Of a stretch of DNA of 30,521 bases, positions 15,492-23,092 are shown in pieces (the stretch's first letter is position 1; every line of letters starts with the position of its first letter). The translations under genes were made by a program, and so were the position numbers. Below the pieces are notes generated by a model. The model was not told the DNA's origin. It worked only from the letters and a program-made list of their open reading frames with translations, and searched no databases. Origin of the DNA: Silvimonas sp. (GTDB lineage Bacteria > Pseudomonadota > Gammaproteobacteria > Burkholderiales > Chitinibacteraceae); the NCBI GenBank assembly GCA_030151005.1, contig JASLES010000315.1:1-30521 (forward strand). The letters run 5' to 3'.

Positions 15492-17019
15492 ACATACTCC
15501 AGGCTTGCCCATCAATCTTGCGCATGAGTTGGCGCAACAGCGGCTCGAGCGCCACGTCTTCATCGATAAAAGCGATGTCTTGTTCAAGCGCACGTACAAA
15601 TTCGGCGGCGCCCGCGCCCAGTTGCACCGTGGCACCGCCTTCGCGCCCGCGCAATTGCACGCCCTGGCGTACGGTGATCAGCATGGCAGCCAGCACTTGT
15701 TCGGTCAGTTGCAGCACGCGCAGGCAATCACGCGCGGCAATGGTGCCCATGCTGACTTTGTCCTGGTTGTGGCATTCGGTCGATCTTGAGAACACCGAGG
15801 CCGGCATGGTCAGCTTGAGCGCTTCTGCCGTCCAGGCGGAAACCGAAATCTGTAACGCCTTCAAGCCGTGGTTGATGGCCGCACGCGGACCGGTTGCGCC
15901 AGAAAGATTAGCCGGCAGACCGTGGTTGTAGCGGGCATCAACCAGCAGCGCCATCTGGCGATCCAGCAAATCCGCCACATTGGCCACCAGGTTTTTCAGG
16001 CTGTCCATGGCAAAGGCGATATGGCCGCCATAGAAATGTCCGCCATGCAGCAAACGCATTTCTTGCGGATCGATCAGCGGATTGTCGTTGGCGCTGTTGA
16101 GTTCGTTCTCGATGGTGCTGCGCAGGAACGGCAGCGCGTCTTCCAGCACGCCAATCACATGTGGCGCACAGCGCAGCGAATACCGGTCCTGCAAACGCTG
16201 TTCGCTGCCAATGTCCGAGATATCAGCGCGCAAGCGTGCCGCAACGCGTTGCTGGCCCGGGTGCGGCTTGGCGGCAAACAGCGCCTCGTCAAAGTGGTAG
16301 GCATTACCCGCTGCAGTGGCGACGGCCAGCGCGGTGATACGGGTGGCCATATCCGAGACATAACGCGCTTTATCCCACGCCAGACACGCCAGCGCAGTCA
16401 TCACCGCCGTGCCATTCATCATGGCCAGACCTTCTTTGGGGCGCAGCCTGAGCGGATCCAGGCCTGCGGCTTGCAGGGCTGTGGCGGCGCTCATCAGTTC
16501 ATCGCGCACCATCACCTCACGCTCACCACACATGGCGGCAACCACATAAGATAGCGGGGTCAGGTCACCGCTGGCGCCCACCGAGCCCTCAGCCGGCACG
16601 CGGGGCAAAATATCGTGGGTGATCAGGGCGGTCAGTTGTTGCAGCAAACCTATGCTGACACCGGAATACCCGCGGGTCAGCGAGGCCAGCCGCGCTGCCA
16701 GAATGGCGCGGGTTTGCGGCGGGTTGAAATACTCCCCCAGACCGCAACCGTGATAGGTGTACAGATGGTGTGGCAGCTCGCTCACGAGATCCATCGGAAT
16801 GCCCACGGTGCAAGAATCCCCGTAGCCGGTGGTCACGCCGTAGATTTGCCCTTCTTCTTCCAGCAGGCGATCCAGATACTGCGCCCCCGCGCTGATGCGT
16901 TGGGTAAAGGCGGCATCGGTATCCAGCCGGGCGGCAGCAGTGCGGCGGGACAACGCCACAATGTCTTCAATACAAAGCCGGGCCGGGCCAAACACAACCG
17001 TGCGAGTAGAAAGCGTCAT
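15472..17019 (-). CDS. Aromatic amino acid ammonia-lyase, predicted tyrosine ammonia-lyase
   Basis: It deaminates an aromatic amino acid to an aryl-acrylic acid using the self-made MIO cofactor. The 515-residue protein has the MIO triad Ala149-Ser150-Gly151 in VGASGDLTPLSYV, the catalytic loop YGVTTGYGDS with Tyr60, and the selectivity pair His85-Leu86 in LPHHL. In Rhodobacter tyrosine ammonia-lyase the equivalent pair is His-Leu; phenylalanine lyases have Phe-Leu and histidine lyases Ser-His. The product is therefore probably 4-coumarate, a starter for the polyene. Database names will often say histidine ammonia-lyase. I chose the ATG at 17019 because it overlaps the acyltransferase stop as TGATG. 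Confidence 0.92.
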   Translation of the reverse strand: MTLSTRTVVFGPARLCIEDIVALSRRTAAARLDTDAAFTQRISAGAQYLDRLLEEEGQIYGVTTGYGDSCTVGIPMDLVSELPHHLYTYHGCGLGEYFNPPQTRAILAARLASLTRGYSGVSIGLLQQLTALITHDILPRVPAEGSVGASGDLTPLSYVVAAMCGEREVMVRDELMSAATALQAAGLDPLRLRPKEGLAMMNGTAVMTALACLAWDKARYVSDMATRITALAVATAAGNAYHFDEALFAAKPHPGQQRVAARLRADISDIGSEQRLQDRYSLRCAPHVIGVLEDALPFLRSTIENELNSANDNPLIDPQEMRLLHGGHFYGGHIAFAMDSLKNLVANVADLLDRQMALLVDARYNHGLPANLSGATGPRAAINHGLKALQISVSAWTAEALKLTMPASVFSRSTECHNQDKVSMGTIAARDCLRVLQLTEQVLAAMLITVRQGVQLRGREGGATVQLGAGAAEFVRALEQDIAFIDEDVALEPLLRQLMRKIDGQAWSMYDQAHS

Positions 17020-17957
17020 CAGGCATTGGCCTCTTGATTGCGGGCCTGTGCCCAGAATGGATAGAAATTGAACCATTGCAACGGTGCCAGCCGACACTCC
17101 TGGGCCAGCAGGTCAGCATATTGCTGCGCCAGTTGCGTGACCATCACCATGCGGTTTTGCCGCGGCAGGCTGACGGCGTCAGCCATTTTGGCGATGGTGA
17201 TGTGCGTTTCAGTTGCGCGCCTGCTGGCAATCACTGCAAACACCGGGCACTTGAGGATGGCCGCAATCATGTACGGCCCCACCGGCAATTGCGCAGTTGC
17301 GCCCAGGAACGAGACCGGCACGGAACGGCCCTGGTCTGACACCGGAATACGGTCGCCGGCGATCACAATGAATTCGCCACGCGCCACGCGTTCAGCCAGC
17401 AATACGGCAGTGGCCGATGACAAATCAGTCACCTGGATCAGATCCACCTGACTGCCCGGCGCCAGTTCCCGCATCAGGCGGTTGAACTGCTGGGCGTGGC
17501 GGGTGTGCGTAAAAATGGTGAGTTTGAGGGCGGCACGGCGCTGTTTGGCCAGCGCCCGGCACAGCTCGAAATTACCAATGTGCGAGGCCACCATCACCCC
17601 GCCGCGCCCGGCTTCCAGCATCTCGATCAGGGGCTCGCCCCCTTGTACCACGACGTTGCCAATGCGCTCCGGTGCGCTCCACACCAGGAGTTTGTCCAGC
17701 AGCGTCTCGGCAAACGCGCCAAAGTGCCGCAGCACGTTCAAAAGCGTGGGCTGCGGGCTTTGACCGTCAGTGTACTGATGCAACTGGGCCAGATATTCCC
17801 GCGAGGAGGTTCGTGCGATCGCCCGGGTGGCGACATACCAGGCCAGCACCGGATAAAGCGCAATCCGAAATGGCCAGCGCCCGAACCAGCGATAGACGGT
17901 AAACAAGAATTTCATGCCGGAGACAAACCCGGCCTCCCCCATGCGCGCCCAATGCAT
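17019..17957 (-). CDS. LpxL/HtrB-type acyltransferase
   Basis: This is a membrane-associated acyltransferase of the family that adds secondary acyl chains to lipid A. The 312-residue protein begins MHWARMGEAGFVSGMKFL, the usual family start, has a membrane-anchor helix at about 16-45, and the catalytic HX4E motif SHIGNFE (His126, Glu131). Here it probably acylates the pigment carrier or transfers the polyene to a lipid or sugar acceptor. I preferred ATG 17957 because GGAGG lies 5 bp upstream and the start shares a base with the glycosyltransferase stop (TGATG); ATG 17960, one codon earlier, is possible. In some APE clusters, from memory, this domain is fused to the glycosyltransferase. Confidence 0.88.
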   Translation of the reverse strand: MHWARMGEAGFVSGMKFLFTVYRWFGRWPFRIALYPVLAWYVATRAIARTSSREYLAQLHQYTDGQSPQPTLLNVLRHFGAFAETLLDKLLVWSAPERIGNVVVQGGEPLIEMLEAGRGGVMVASHIGNFELCRALAKQRRAALKLTIFTHTRHAQQFNRLMRELAPGSQVDLIQVTDLSSATAVLLAERVARGEFIVIAGDRIPVSDQGRSVPVSFLGATAQLPVGPYMIAAILKCPVFAVIASRRATETHITIAKMADAVSLPRQNRMVMVTQLAQQYADLLAQECRLAPLQWFNFYPFWAQARNQEANA

Positions 17958-18709
17958 CATGCCCTCCGCATGGCTGCGCGGCCAGTCAGAAGGCGCCACA
18001 GCAAAGCCGGCAAACGGGGCAACATGCCAAAGAACAAGCGGGTATGCATGACACTGATCAGCACGTTGTCGCGCCACAGATCAAAGTGGGAAACGCCATC
18101 GATCGGGTAACTGACGTGCACCGGCACATTGATGATGGGCACATTGCGCCAGTCCAGCCGGACCAGGATTTCTGCATCAAAATCCATGCGCAGGCCAATA
18201 TGCACGCGGTTGATCAGCGCCAGCGTCGGGGCCAGCGGATAAACACGCAAACCGCACATGGAATCCTTGATCCGCAACGAGAGGGTGTTGATCCACACCC
18301 AGATATGCGTGGCGTAACGGCCATACAACCGCGAGCGCGGCACGGATTCGTCATACACCGGGTAACCGGCAATGATGGCCTCCGGATGCGCTTGCGCCAG
18401 CGCAATCACCGGCGGCAGATCGGCAATATCGTGCTGCCCGTCTGAATCAATCTGCAGCGCATGGGTATAACCCAGTTCAGCCGCCAGCCGCATGCCGGTC
18501 ATGACTGCGGCGCCCTTGCCTTGATTGATCTCGTGACGGGACAAGGTGACACCAGCTTGCAAGGCCAGTTGATCAAGTACCGCCGCGCACGTGGGCGTGC
18601 TGCCGTCATCGACCAGCACCACCGGCAGCGCCAACTGGCGGATGGCGCTGACCACATGGCCAATGGCCTGTTCATGGTTGTAAACGGGGATGACAACACA
18701 CAGTTTCAT
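17957..18709 (-). CDS. Family 2 glycosyltransferase of the aryl polyene cluster
   Basis: The 250-residue GT-A fold enzyme has the nucleotide-binding motif LVDDGS at 32-37, NQGKGAAVMTG at 62-72, and the metal-binding DSD (88-90) in LQIDSDGQHD. A DFDAEILVRL segment follows as in dolichyl-phosphate mannose synthase-like enzymes. It is predicted to attach a sugar to the polyene or its lipid anchor; donor and acceptor are unknown. The C-terminus (residues about 220-250) is basic and hydrophobic and may associate with the membrane. The start overlaps the ligase stop (ATGA) and the stop overlaps the acyltransferase start. Confidence 0.9.
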   Translation of the reverse strand: MKLCVVIPVYNHEQAIGHVVSAIRQLALPVVLVDDGSTPTCAAVLDQLALQAGVTLSRHEINQGKGAAVMTGMRLAAELGYTHALQIDSDGQHDIADLPPVIALAQAHPEAIIAGYPVYDESVPRSRLYGRYATHIWVWINTLSLRIKDSMCGLRVYPLAPTLALINRVHIGLRMDFDAEILVRLDWRNVPIINVPVHVSYPIDGVSHFDLWRDNVLISVMHTRLFFGMLPRLPALLWRLLTGRAAMRRA

Positions 18710-20400
18710 GCGGCGGCCCCAAATACGATACGGCCACTGGAGTGCATGCGCTCGCCCGTTGAATAACTGAAATTAAGTTGCTGTTTGTCGGCGCGGTAAC
18801 GCAGCGTCAGCGTGACGCGTGTGTCCGGCAAAATCACGTGCTGGAACTTGATGGCATCCATGCCTTTGAAAGCGGGCGGCATCTCAAACAGGGTGCGGGC
18901 AAAATGGACGGCCCAATGCAGTTGTGCAACGCCCGGCAATACGGCCGCTTCACGGAAATGCCCTTCAAAATGGGCCAGTTCAGGATCAATCACCAGCGTG
19001 AGGACGGTGGCGTCTTCCTGCTGCTGCGTCGCCGCCACCTGCGGCAGACGGGGTTTCTCAAACAACATGCGGACATCCTGTTCAGTCGTCTTGCCCATGC
19101 GGGTTTGCGGCAGGGCTTCGATAAACCGCCAGCGCCGGGGCAAGCCAACTCGTTCAATACTTTGGGCCAGTGCACTGCGCAAGTGCTGCACCAGCGCGTT
19201 GCGGCCGCCGGCTTGTAGTTGCAGCCGCCCCGCATCGGCCAGCACCAGTGCGGCACCCAGTTCTACCCGGGCGCCTTCCAGCACCACCACGCGGGCCTCG
19301 GCCACAAGGCCGGTTGCCAGCAGCGCAGTTTCAAGCGCGGTCAGGGAAATACGTTTTTCTTCAATCTTGGCGATCCGGTCGGCCCGCCCCAGCAAGTAGA
19401 AGCGCCCATCCTCATCAAAGCGTACGCGGTCGGCCGTGGCAAACCAGGTGTTGTCGGGCAGATAAGAGGAGCGCAGTTGTAACAAGCCCTCTTCGGTCGG
19501 CGCGACCTCGACACCTGGCAAGGGCAACCACGGGTGCTCCGGATGATCCCGCCAGGCAATGCCGCCGGTTTCCGAACTACCAAAAATCTCCCGCGCGGCC
19601 AGACCGGTGCGCTCCCGCAGGGCCAGCGAGGCGGCGGCGGGCAATGGCCCACCGGAAGAAAACACGGCCTGGCAGCGTGCAGTAAATGCGGTCAGGTCAA
19701 GATGTTCTGGCAAACGCTTGAGCAGTGCCGGGCTGCTGACCAGCACCAACGGCGTAGTGCCGGGCACACGCGCCAGTTCTTCCGGAAACGTCATCATCTG
19801 CGCGGCAAAGGGCCGGCCACTGACCAAGGGCCAGATGATGCGGAATAACAAACCATATAGATGTTGCTGCGAGACGGTAGCAATGACGAGGGCATCTGGC
19901 GCAATGTGCTGACCAAATACGCTCTCCTGTGCGCGCATTTCGTCATCCAGTTGCGCCAGTTTTTTTGGAATGCGGCCCGGTTCACCCGTCGAACCGGAGG
20001 TAAACACGTCGACGGCACGCATAGCCGGGTCCAGCACGGCCAGCGCCAGTGGGGTGGCTCCGTGCCAGGTGGGCAGATCCGCGTCGGTGAAATCCCCCGC
20101 CAGCGCCACACTGAGCGCCTTGACACGTGCGGTGGTCACGGGGGTGTTATCCCCCGGCAAAATCACGCAACGGCCGGCGTGCCAGGCCCCCAACAACCAG
20201 ACACAACATTGGTAGCAGTCGGCGCTGTACACCGCGACATCGCCCGCGGGCAACGCGGCAATGGCACCCGCGGCCTGAGCGACATCCTGCCGCCATTGAG
20301 CACGGCTGATGAACCCGGCGCCGCACAGCGCCAGCGGCAGATCATCCGCACCGGCCAGGGCACCGTCGACAAGGCTGAACATGCTCAAGCGATCAGGCAT
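18706..20400 (-). CDS. apeH: Aryl-acid:ACP ligase fused to an ApeI-like dehydratase
   Basis: There are two functions in 564 residues. Residues 1-450 are an adenylate-forming ligase: P-loop TSGSTGEPGRIPKK at 134-147, SSETGG at 275-280, GRADRIAKIEEKRIS at 338-352, and the catalytic Lys437 in TRMGKTT. It should activate the aryl starter acid and load it onto an ACP. Residues about 465-562 form a hotdog domain like FabA/FabZ: GHFREAAVLPGV at 480-491 matches the dehydratase motif GHFPxxPVxPGV, with His481 as the expected catalytic residue. This corresponds to ApeI, a separate protein in characterised systems. Linker residues about 450-464 are polar. The start overlaps the upstream membrane-protein gene by 8 bp. 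Confidence 0.93.
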   Translation of the reverse strand: MPDRLSMFSLVDGALAGADDLPLALCGAGFISRAQWRQDVAQAAGAIAALPAGDVAVYSADCYQCCVWLLGAWHAGRCVILPGDNTPVTTARVKALSVALAGDFTDADLPTWHGATPLALAVLDPAMRAVDVFTSGSTGEPGRIPKKLAQLDDEMRAQESVFGQHIAPDALVIATVSQQHLYGLLFRIIWPLVSGRPFAAQMMTFPEELARVPGTTPLVLVSSPALLKRLPEHLDLTAFTARCQAVFSSGGPLPAAASLALRERTGLAAREIFGSSETGGIAWRDHPEHPWLPLPGVEVAPTEEGLLQLRSSYLPDNTWFATADRVRFDEDGRFYLLGRADRIAKIEEKRISLTALETALLATGLVAEARVVVLEGARVELGAALVLADAGRLQLQAGGRNALVQHLRSALAQSIERVGLPRRWRFIEALPQTRMGKTTEQDVRMLFEKPRLPQVAATQQQEDATVLTLVIDPELAHFEGHFREAAVLPGVAQLHWAVHFARTLFEMPPAFKGMDAIKFQHVILPDTRVTLTLRYRADKQQLNFSYSTGERMHSSGRIVFGAAA

Positions 20401-20923
20401 GGCGGCGCACCCGCTGCCGGATCAACCATTCACCACCCAGCATCAGCCCCATCAGGATGTAGGCGATCATGCCGTTGTAGATCGACCACACGCGCACATT
20501 GCCGTACAGCACGGTGGCCAGCGCCAGCGTGCCGTTGATGGCAAAAAAGAAGCACCAGGCCACAGTAACGCGGCGCGTATAACGCACGCCGGACTCAGGC
20601 AGGTCAGGTTCAGTCAATCGGGCAATCCGTTCAATCATGGTTTGTGGCGCTTTCAGGCTCAGCGCAAAGACAATCAGCATGGCAAGGTTGACCAGCACCG
20701 GGTACAGCCGTACCGGCAAGTCAGAGCGCATCAGTACGGCCAGCACACCGAACACGGCGGCGGCCGGCGCCAGCCATGACAAGCCAGGCAGCAAGGCGCG
20801 ACGGCGCCAGGCAAACGGGATCAAGGTGAGGCCGATCAGCCACAGCGGCCAGCCCAGTGCATGAAACAACCAGAACAGCGCAGGAATGATCAGACCGGCG
20901 AGCGCGGCAAGCCAGGCAGGCAT
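20393..20923 (-). CDS. APE-cluster inner-membrane protein (COG4648 type)
   Basis: The 176-residue, very hydrophobic protein has about five predicted membrane helices: two in residues 1-35, one at about 50-65, one at about 74-92, and a pair at about 120-165. Conserved-looking segments are RLYPVLVNLAMLIVFALSL and FFFAINGTLALATVLYG. It has no known catalytic motif. Homologues sit between the ACP and ligase genes in APE clusters. A role in membrane docking of the synthase is an inference only. The gap to the upstream ACP gene is 16 bp; no clear Shine-Dalgarno sequence is visible. Confidence 0.85.
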   Translation of the reverse strand: MPAWLAALAGLIIPALFWLFHALGWPLWLIGLTLIPFAWRRRALLPGLSWLAPAAAVFGVLAVLMRSDLPVRLYPVLVNLAMLIVFALSLKAPQTMIERIARLTEPDLPESGVRYTRRVTVAWCFFFAINGTLALATVLYGNVRVWSIYNGMIAYILMGLMLGGEWLIRQRVRRHA

Positions 20924-20939
20924 GAGACGTACTGCCAGC

Positions 20940-21185
20940 TTAGGTGTGGATCAGGCCGTAGACGGCTTCGACCACGTCGTTGATCGTGCGGACCGACTTG
21001 AACGCCTCTGGCTGCATGCGCTTGCCCGTCACTTGCTTGAGTTTCACGATCAGATCGACGGCATCAATGCTGTCGATGTCCAGGTCTTCGTACAGGCGGG
21101 CATCAGGCGTGATGCGTTCCGGGCTGATTTCAAACGATTCGACCAGATCTTTGGCGATCCAGTTATAGATTTCATCTTTGGTCAT
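20940..21185 (-). CDS. apeF: Acyl carrier protein (second ACP, ApeF-like)
   Basis: The 81-residue acidic helical protein carries the phosphopantetheine-attachment Ser39 in LDIDSIDAVDL. It holds the growing polyene or the aryl starter as a thioester. I chose the ATG at 21185 because AAGGA lies 7 bp upstream; an ATG 15 bp earlier lacks a good ribosome site. It is one of two ACPs in tandem. The E/F letters follow gene order in the described APE cluster and are tentative. Confidence 0.9.
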   Translation of the reverse strand: MTKDEIYNWIAKDLVESFEISPERITPDARLYEDLDIDSIDAVDLIVKLKQVTGKRMQPEAFKSVRTINDVVEAVYGLIHT

Positions 21186-21236
21186 GTCTGCATCCTTCAT
21201 GCGGTATCGCGCAGAGCGCGGCTGTACTTGCTGGCC

Positions 21237-21497
21237 TTAGCGGGTACGGTTGCTACCCACAAACGTCGCCAGTGCATTGACCGAGGCAAAATGCAGGCGT
21301 GTCTGTTCAGAATCAGCCACAAAGCTCAGGCCATATTTTTTTTGCAGTGCCACGCCCAGCTCCAGCGCGTCGATGGAGTCCAGGCCCAAGCCATCTACAA
21401 ACAGCGGTGCCGCAGCGTCGATATCGTCCGGGGTTACTTCTTCAAGATTCAGGCTCTCGATAATGAGTGCCTTGATCTCATTGACCAGTTGGTCCAT
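21237..21497 (-). CDS. apeE: Acyl carrier protein (first ACP, ApeE-like)
   Basis: The 86-residue carrier protein has the 4'-phosphopantetheine site Ser41 in GLGLDSIDALELGVAL. The ATG at 21497 starts the family N-terminus MDQLVNEIKALI, with a GAGAGAG stretch about 10 bp upstream. It overlaps the acyltransferase gene by 20 bp. It differs clearly from the second ACP in sequence around the serine and in helix III, which suggests separate roles, for example starter loading versus elongation. Confidence 0.9.
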   Translation of the reverse strand: MDQLVNEIKALIIESLNLEEVTPDDIDAAAPLFVDGLGLDSIDALELGVALQKKYGLSFVADSEQTRLHFASVNALATFVGSNRTR

Positions 21498-22257
21498 GTC
21501 TCGCAATCTCTCTCTCAAAAAACTGTTCCAGCCACGTGGTTAACCAGCGTGCCTGCATTGCGGGCTCGCCATGCCCCGCAATCAACGGTTCGACCGCCAC
21601 GTCATCAAGCACATGAATGCAAAAATGCGGCTTTCTGGCCGGGGGTCGATACCACTTGCTGCTCTTGGTCAGCGTTTGCTCTGAAACGGTAATCACCACC
21701 GGGGTGACAGCCCGTTTGCCGCGGACTGCGATATTGGCAGCGCCACGTTGAAATTGCATGTCTCCGGCGGGGCCTGTCCGTGTGCCTTCCGGAAACACAA
21801 TCAGATTGTTGCCGCGCGCCAGCGAGTCGATGGCGTCATTCACCAACTCCGGCCCCGTGGCATTGCTGATATAGCCGGCCACACGCACCGGGCCCGCCGT
21901 AAACGGGTTGCGCCAGAGCGCCGCTTTGACGATGCAGTCAGGGCGCGTAATTAACGACATCAAAATCACCACATCAATCAGCGAAGGATGATTCGCCAGA
22001 ATCAACAACCCTTCCCGATCCAGCTTTTCTGCGCCTTTCACGGACACACTGACCGCACCCGTCACCCGCATCAACCAGACAAACAGCGCCATGGCGCGGC
22101 CAATCAGGTTCTTGGCCAGTTGTTCACGGCGCTCTCCACGCGGCACCAGCATCATGCCGGGGAAAACGATGCCGCGGATCAACAAGCCGCCCAGCCCGAA
22201 CATGGCAAAACAAAAGCCAAACTTGCAGGCGCGCACGGAACGGGTCAGTTCACTCAT
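21478..22257 (-). CDS. PlsC-type lysophospholipid acyltransferase (ApeD-like)
   Basis: The 259-residue membrane acyltransferase has an N-terminal membrane segment (about 14-37), the catalytic HX4D motif NHPSLIDVV (His90, Asp95), and the acceptor-binding motif VFPEGTRTG around Glu157. Enzymes of this family acylate glycerol phosphates. In APE clusters the likely job is attaching the polyene acyl chain to a lipid anchor. The start overlaps the chain-length-factor gene (ATGA). This is the second acyltransferase of the operon and belongs to a different family from the LpxL-type enzyme at 17019-17957. Confidence 0.9.
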   Translation of the reverse strand: MSELTRSVRACKFGFCFAMFGLGGLLIRGIVFPGMMLVPRGERREQLAKNLIGRAMALFVWLMRVTGAVSVSVKGAEKLDREGLLILANHPSLIDVVILMSLITRPDCIVKAALWRNPFTAGPVRVAGYISNATGPELVNDAIDSLARGNNLIVFPEGTRTGPAGDMQFQRGAANIAVRGKRAVTPVVITVSEQTLTKSSKWYRPPARKPHFCIHVLDDVAVEPLIAGHGEPAMQARWLTTWLEQFFEREIARHGPTGQ

Positions 22258-22970
22258 GCGACGCCCCTTTGCAGGGCCCAGCCAGCCCGATCCAGTGGCA
22301 GACAGGCACTCGCCCCAGCAAGGGCAAACCGCAATACATCCAGCGGACTGGCGTTGCGCGGCGCGGTGTTGTCTGGCTGCCAGGCAAGGGCATAATCGGC
22401 GCCCGGTACCAGCGTGAGCATCAGGGCATACGCCGGCTCAATAACCTCACCAAAGCACTGGTAAGCCTCTGGCAGCGGCTCGTCACAAAACAGCAGGCGC
22501 ACACGCGGGGCGCCATCGGCCAGTTGCATGGCGGCTTCAAACAGCCCCGCCTGGGCAGTGCGCGTGCCAGCGGCCAGCGCCATCACGCTCGCGGGTTCTT
22601 TACGGGCAATGGTGTAAAGGCCGGCCACGGCGTTATGTACAGACATGCTGAAGGCTTGGGGCGATACGGTGTGGCTATGGGCCAGTTCACGCAGCAAGGC
22701 GGTGGCCTGGCCGATTTCGCCAAAGCGCGATGCAAACACAATGGGAGCAGCCGCATCAGGCTGCTGGCTGTACAAGACTTCCAGCGCCATACGACCAAGC
22801 CGCTGCGCGCGCCGGCGCAACATGGGCGGCATGGCAGCTACAGCAGGATCAGCCCCTGCGGCCGCGCGATTTGATGCCGGTTGCGCAGCCCAGTTTTGCC
22901 AGGCGTCAGGCGTGGCCAGGTCCGGCGCCCACGCTGCCCAGCTTTCAAGGCTAAATCGCAAAGAATCCAC
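22254..22970 (-). CDS. apeC: Chain-length-factor-like KS homologue (ApeC-like)
   Basis: The 238-residue protein of the beta-ketoacyl synthase N-terminal-like family is about half a normal KS. It starts near FSLESWAAWAPDL, typical of APE chain-length-factor proteins, and has SMSVHNAVAGLY at 108-119. Where ketosynthases have TACTSG, this protein has ALAAGTRTAQAG (131-142) with no cysteine, so it cannot condense by itself. In a studied APE system such a protein pairs with ApeO. The start is uncertain: GTG 22970 has GGAG 5 bp upstream and fits the family N-terminus, while an in-frame ATG at 23030 would add 20 atypical residues and lacks a ribosome site. It is the first gene of the operon. Confidence 0.85.
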   Translation of the reverse strand: MDSLRFSLESWAAWAPDLATPDAWQNWAAQPASNRAAAGADPAVAAMPPMLRRRAQRLGRMALEVLYSQQPDAAAPIVFASRFGEIGQATALLRELAHSHTVSPQAFSMSVHNAVAGLYTIARKEPASVMALAAGTRTAQAGLFEAAMQLADGAPRVRLLFCDEPLPEAYQCFGEVIEPAYALMLTLVPGADYALAWQPDNTAPRNASPLDVLRFALAGASACLPLDRAGWALQRGVA

Positions 22971-22994
22971 CACCACTCCATCCACCAACCGTGT

Positions 22995-23006
22995 TGTCGG
23001 CCGACA
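22995..23006. promoter_or_regulatory. Perfect palindrome upstream of the aryl polyene operon
   Basis: TGTCGGCCGACA is a 12-bp perfect palindrome. It lies 25 bp before the preferred start of the first operon gene and could be a dimeric regulator site. If translation starts at 23030 it would be inside the reading frame. Confidence 0.3.
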
Positions 23007-23092
23007 CCGACCAAAATCCGGAAAATTCATTTAAAAACATAGTGCTGCCATCAAAATGGCGGCGCCCATGCTGCCATACTCATTGGCTCAAC

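Noticed and set aside
15472..17019. Function as a histidine ammonia-lyase in histidine breakdown
   Set aside because: The selectivity residues are His-Leu rather than Ser-His, no hut genes are nearby, and it sits inside the pigment operon.
23047..23062. GCCAT-CAAA-ATGGC hairpin after the antiporter as a terminator
   Set aside because: A 5-bp stem with no adjacent T tract; too weak to claim termination before the pigment operon.
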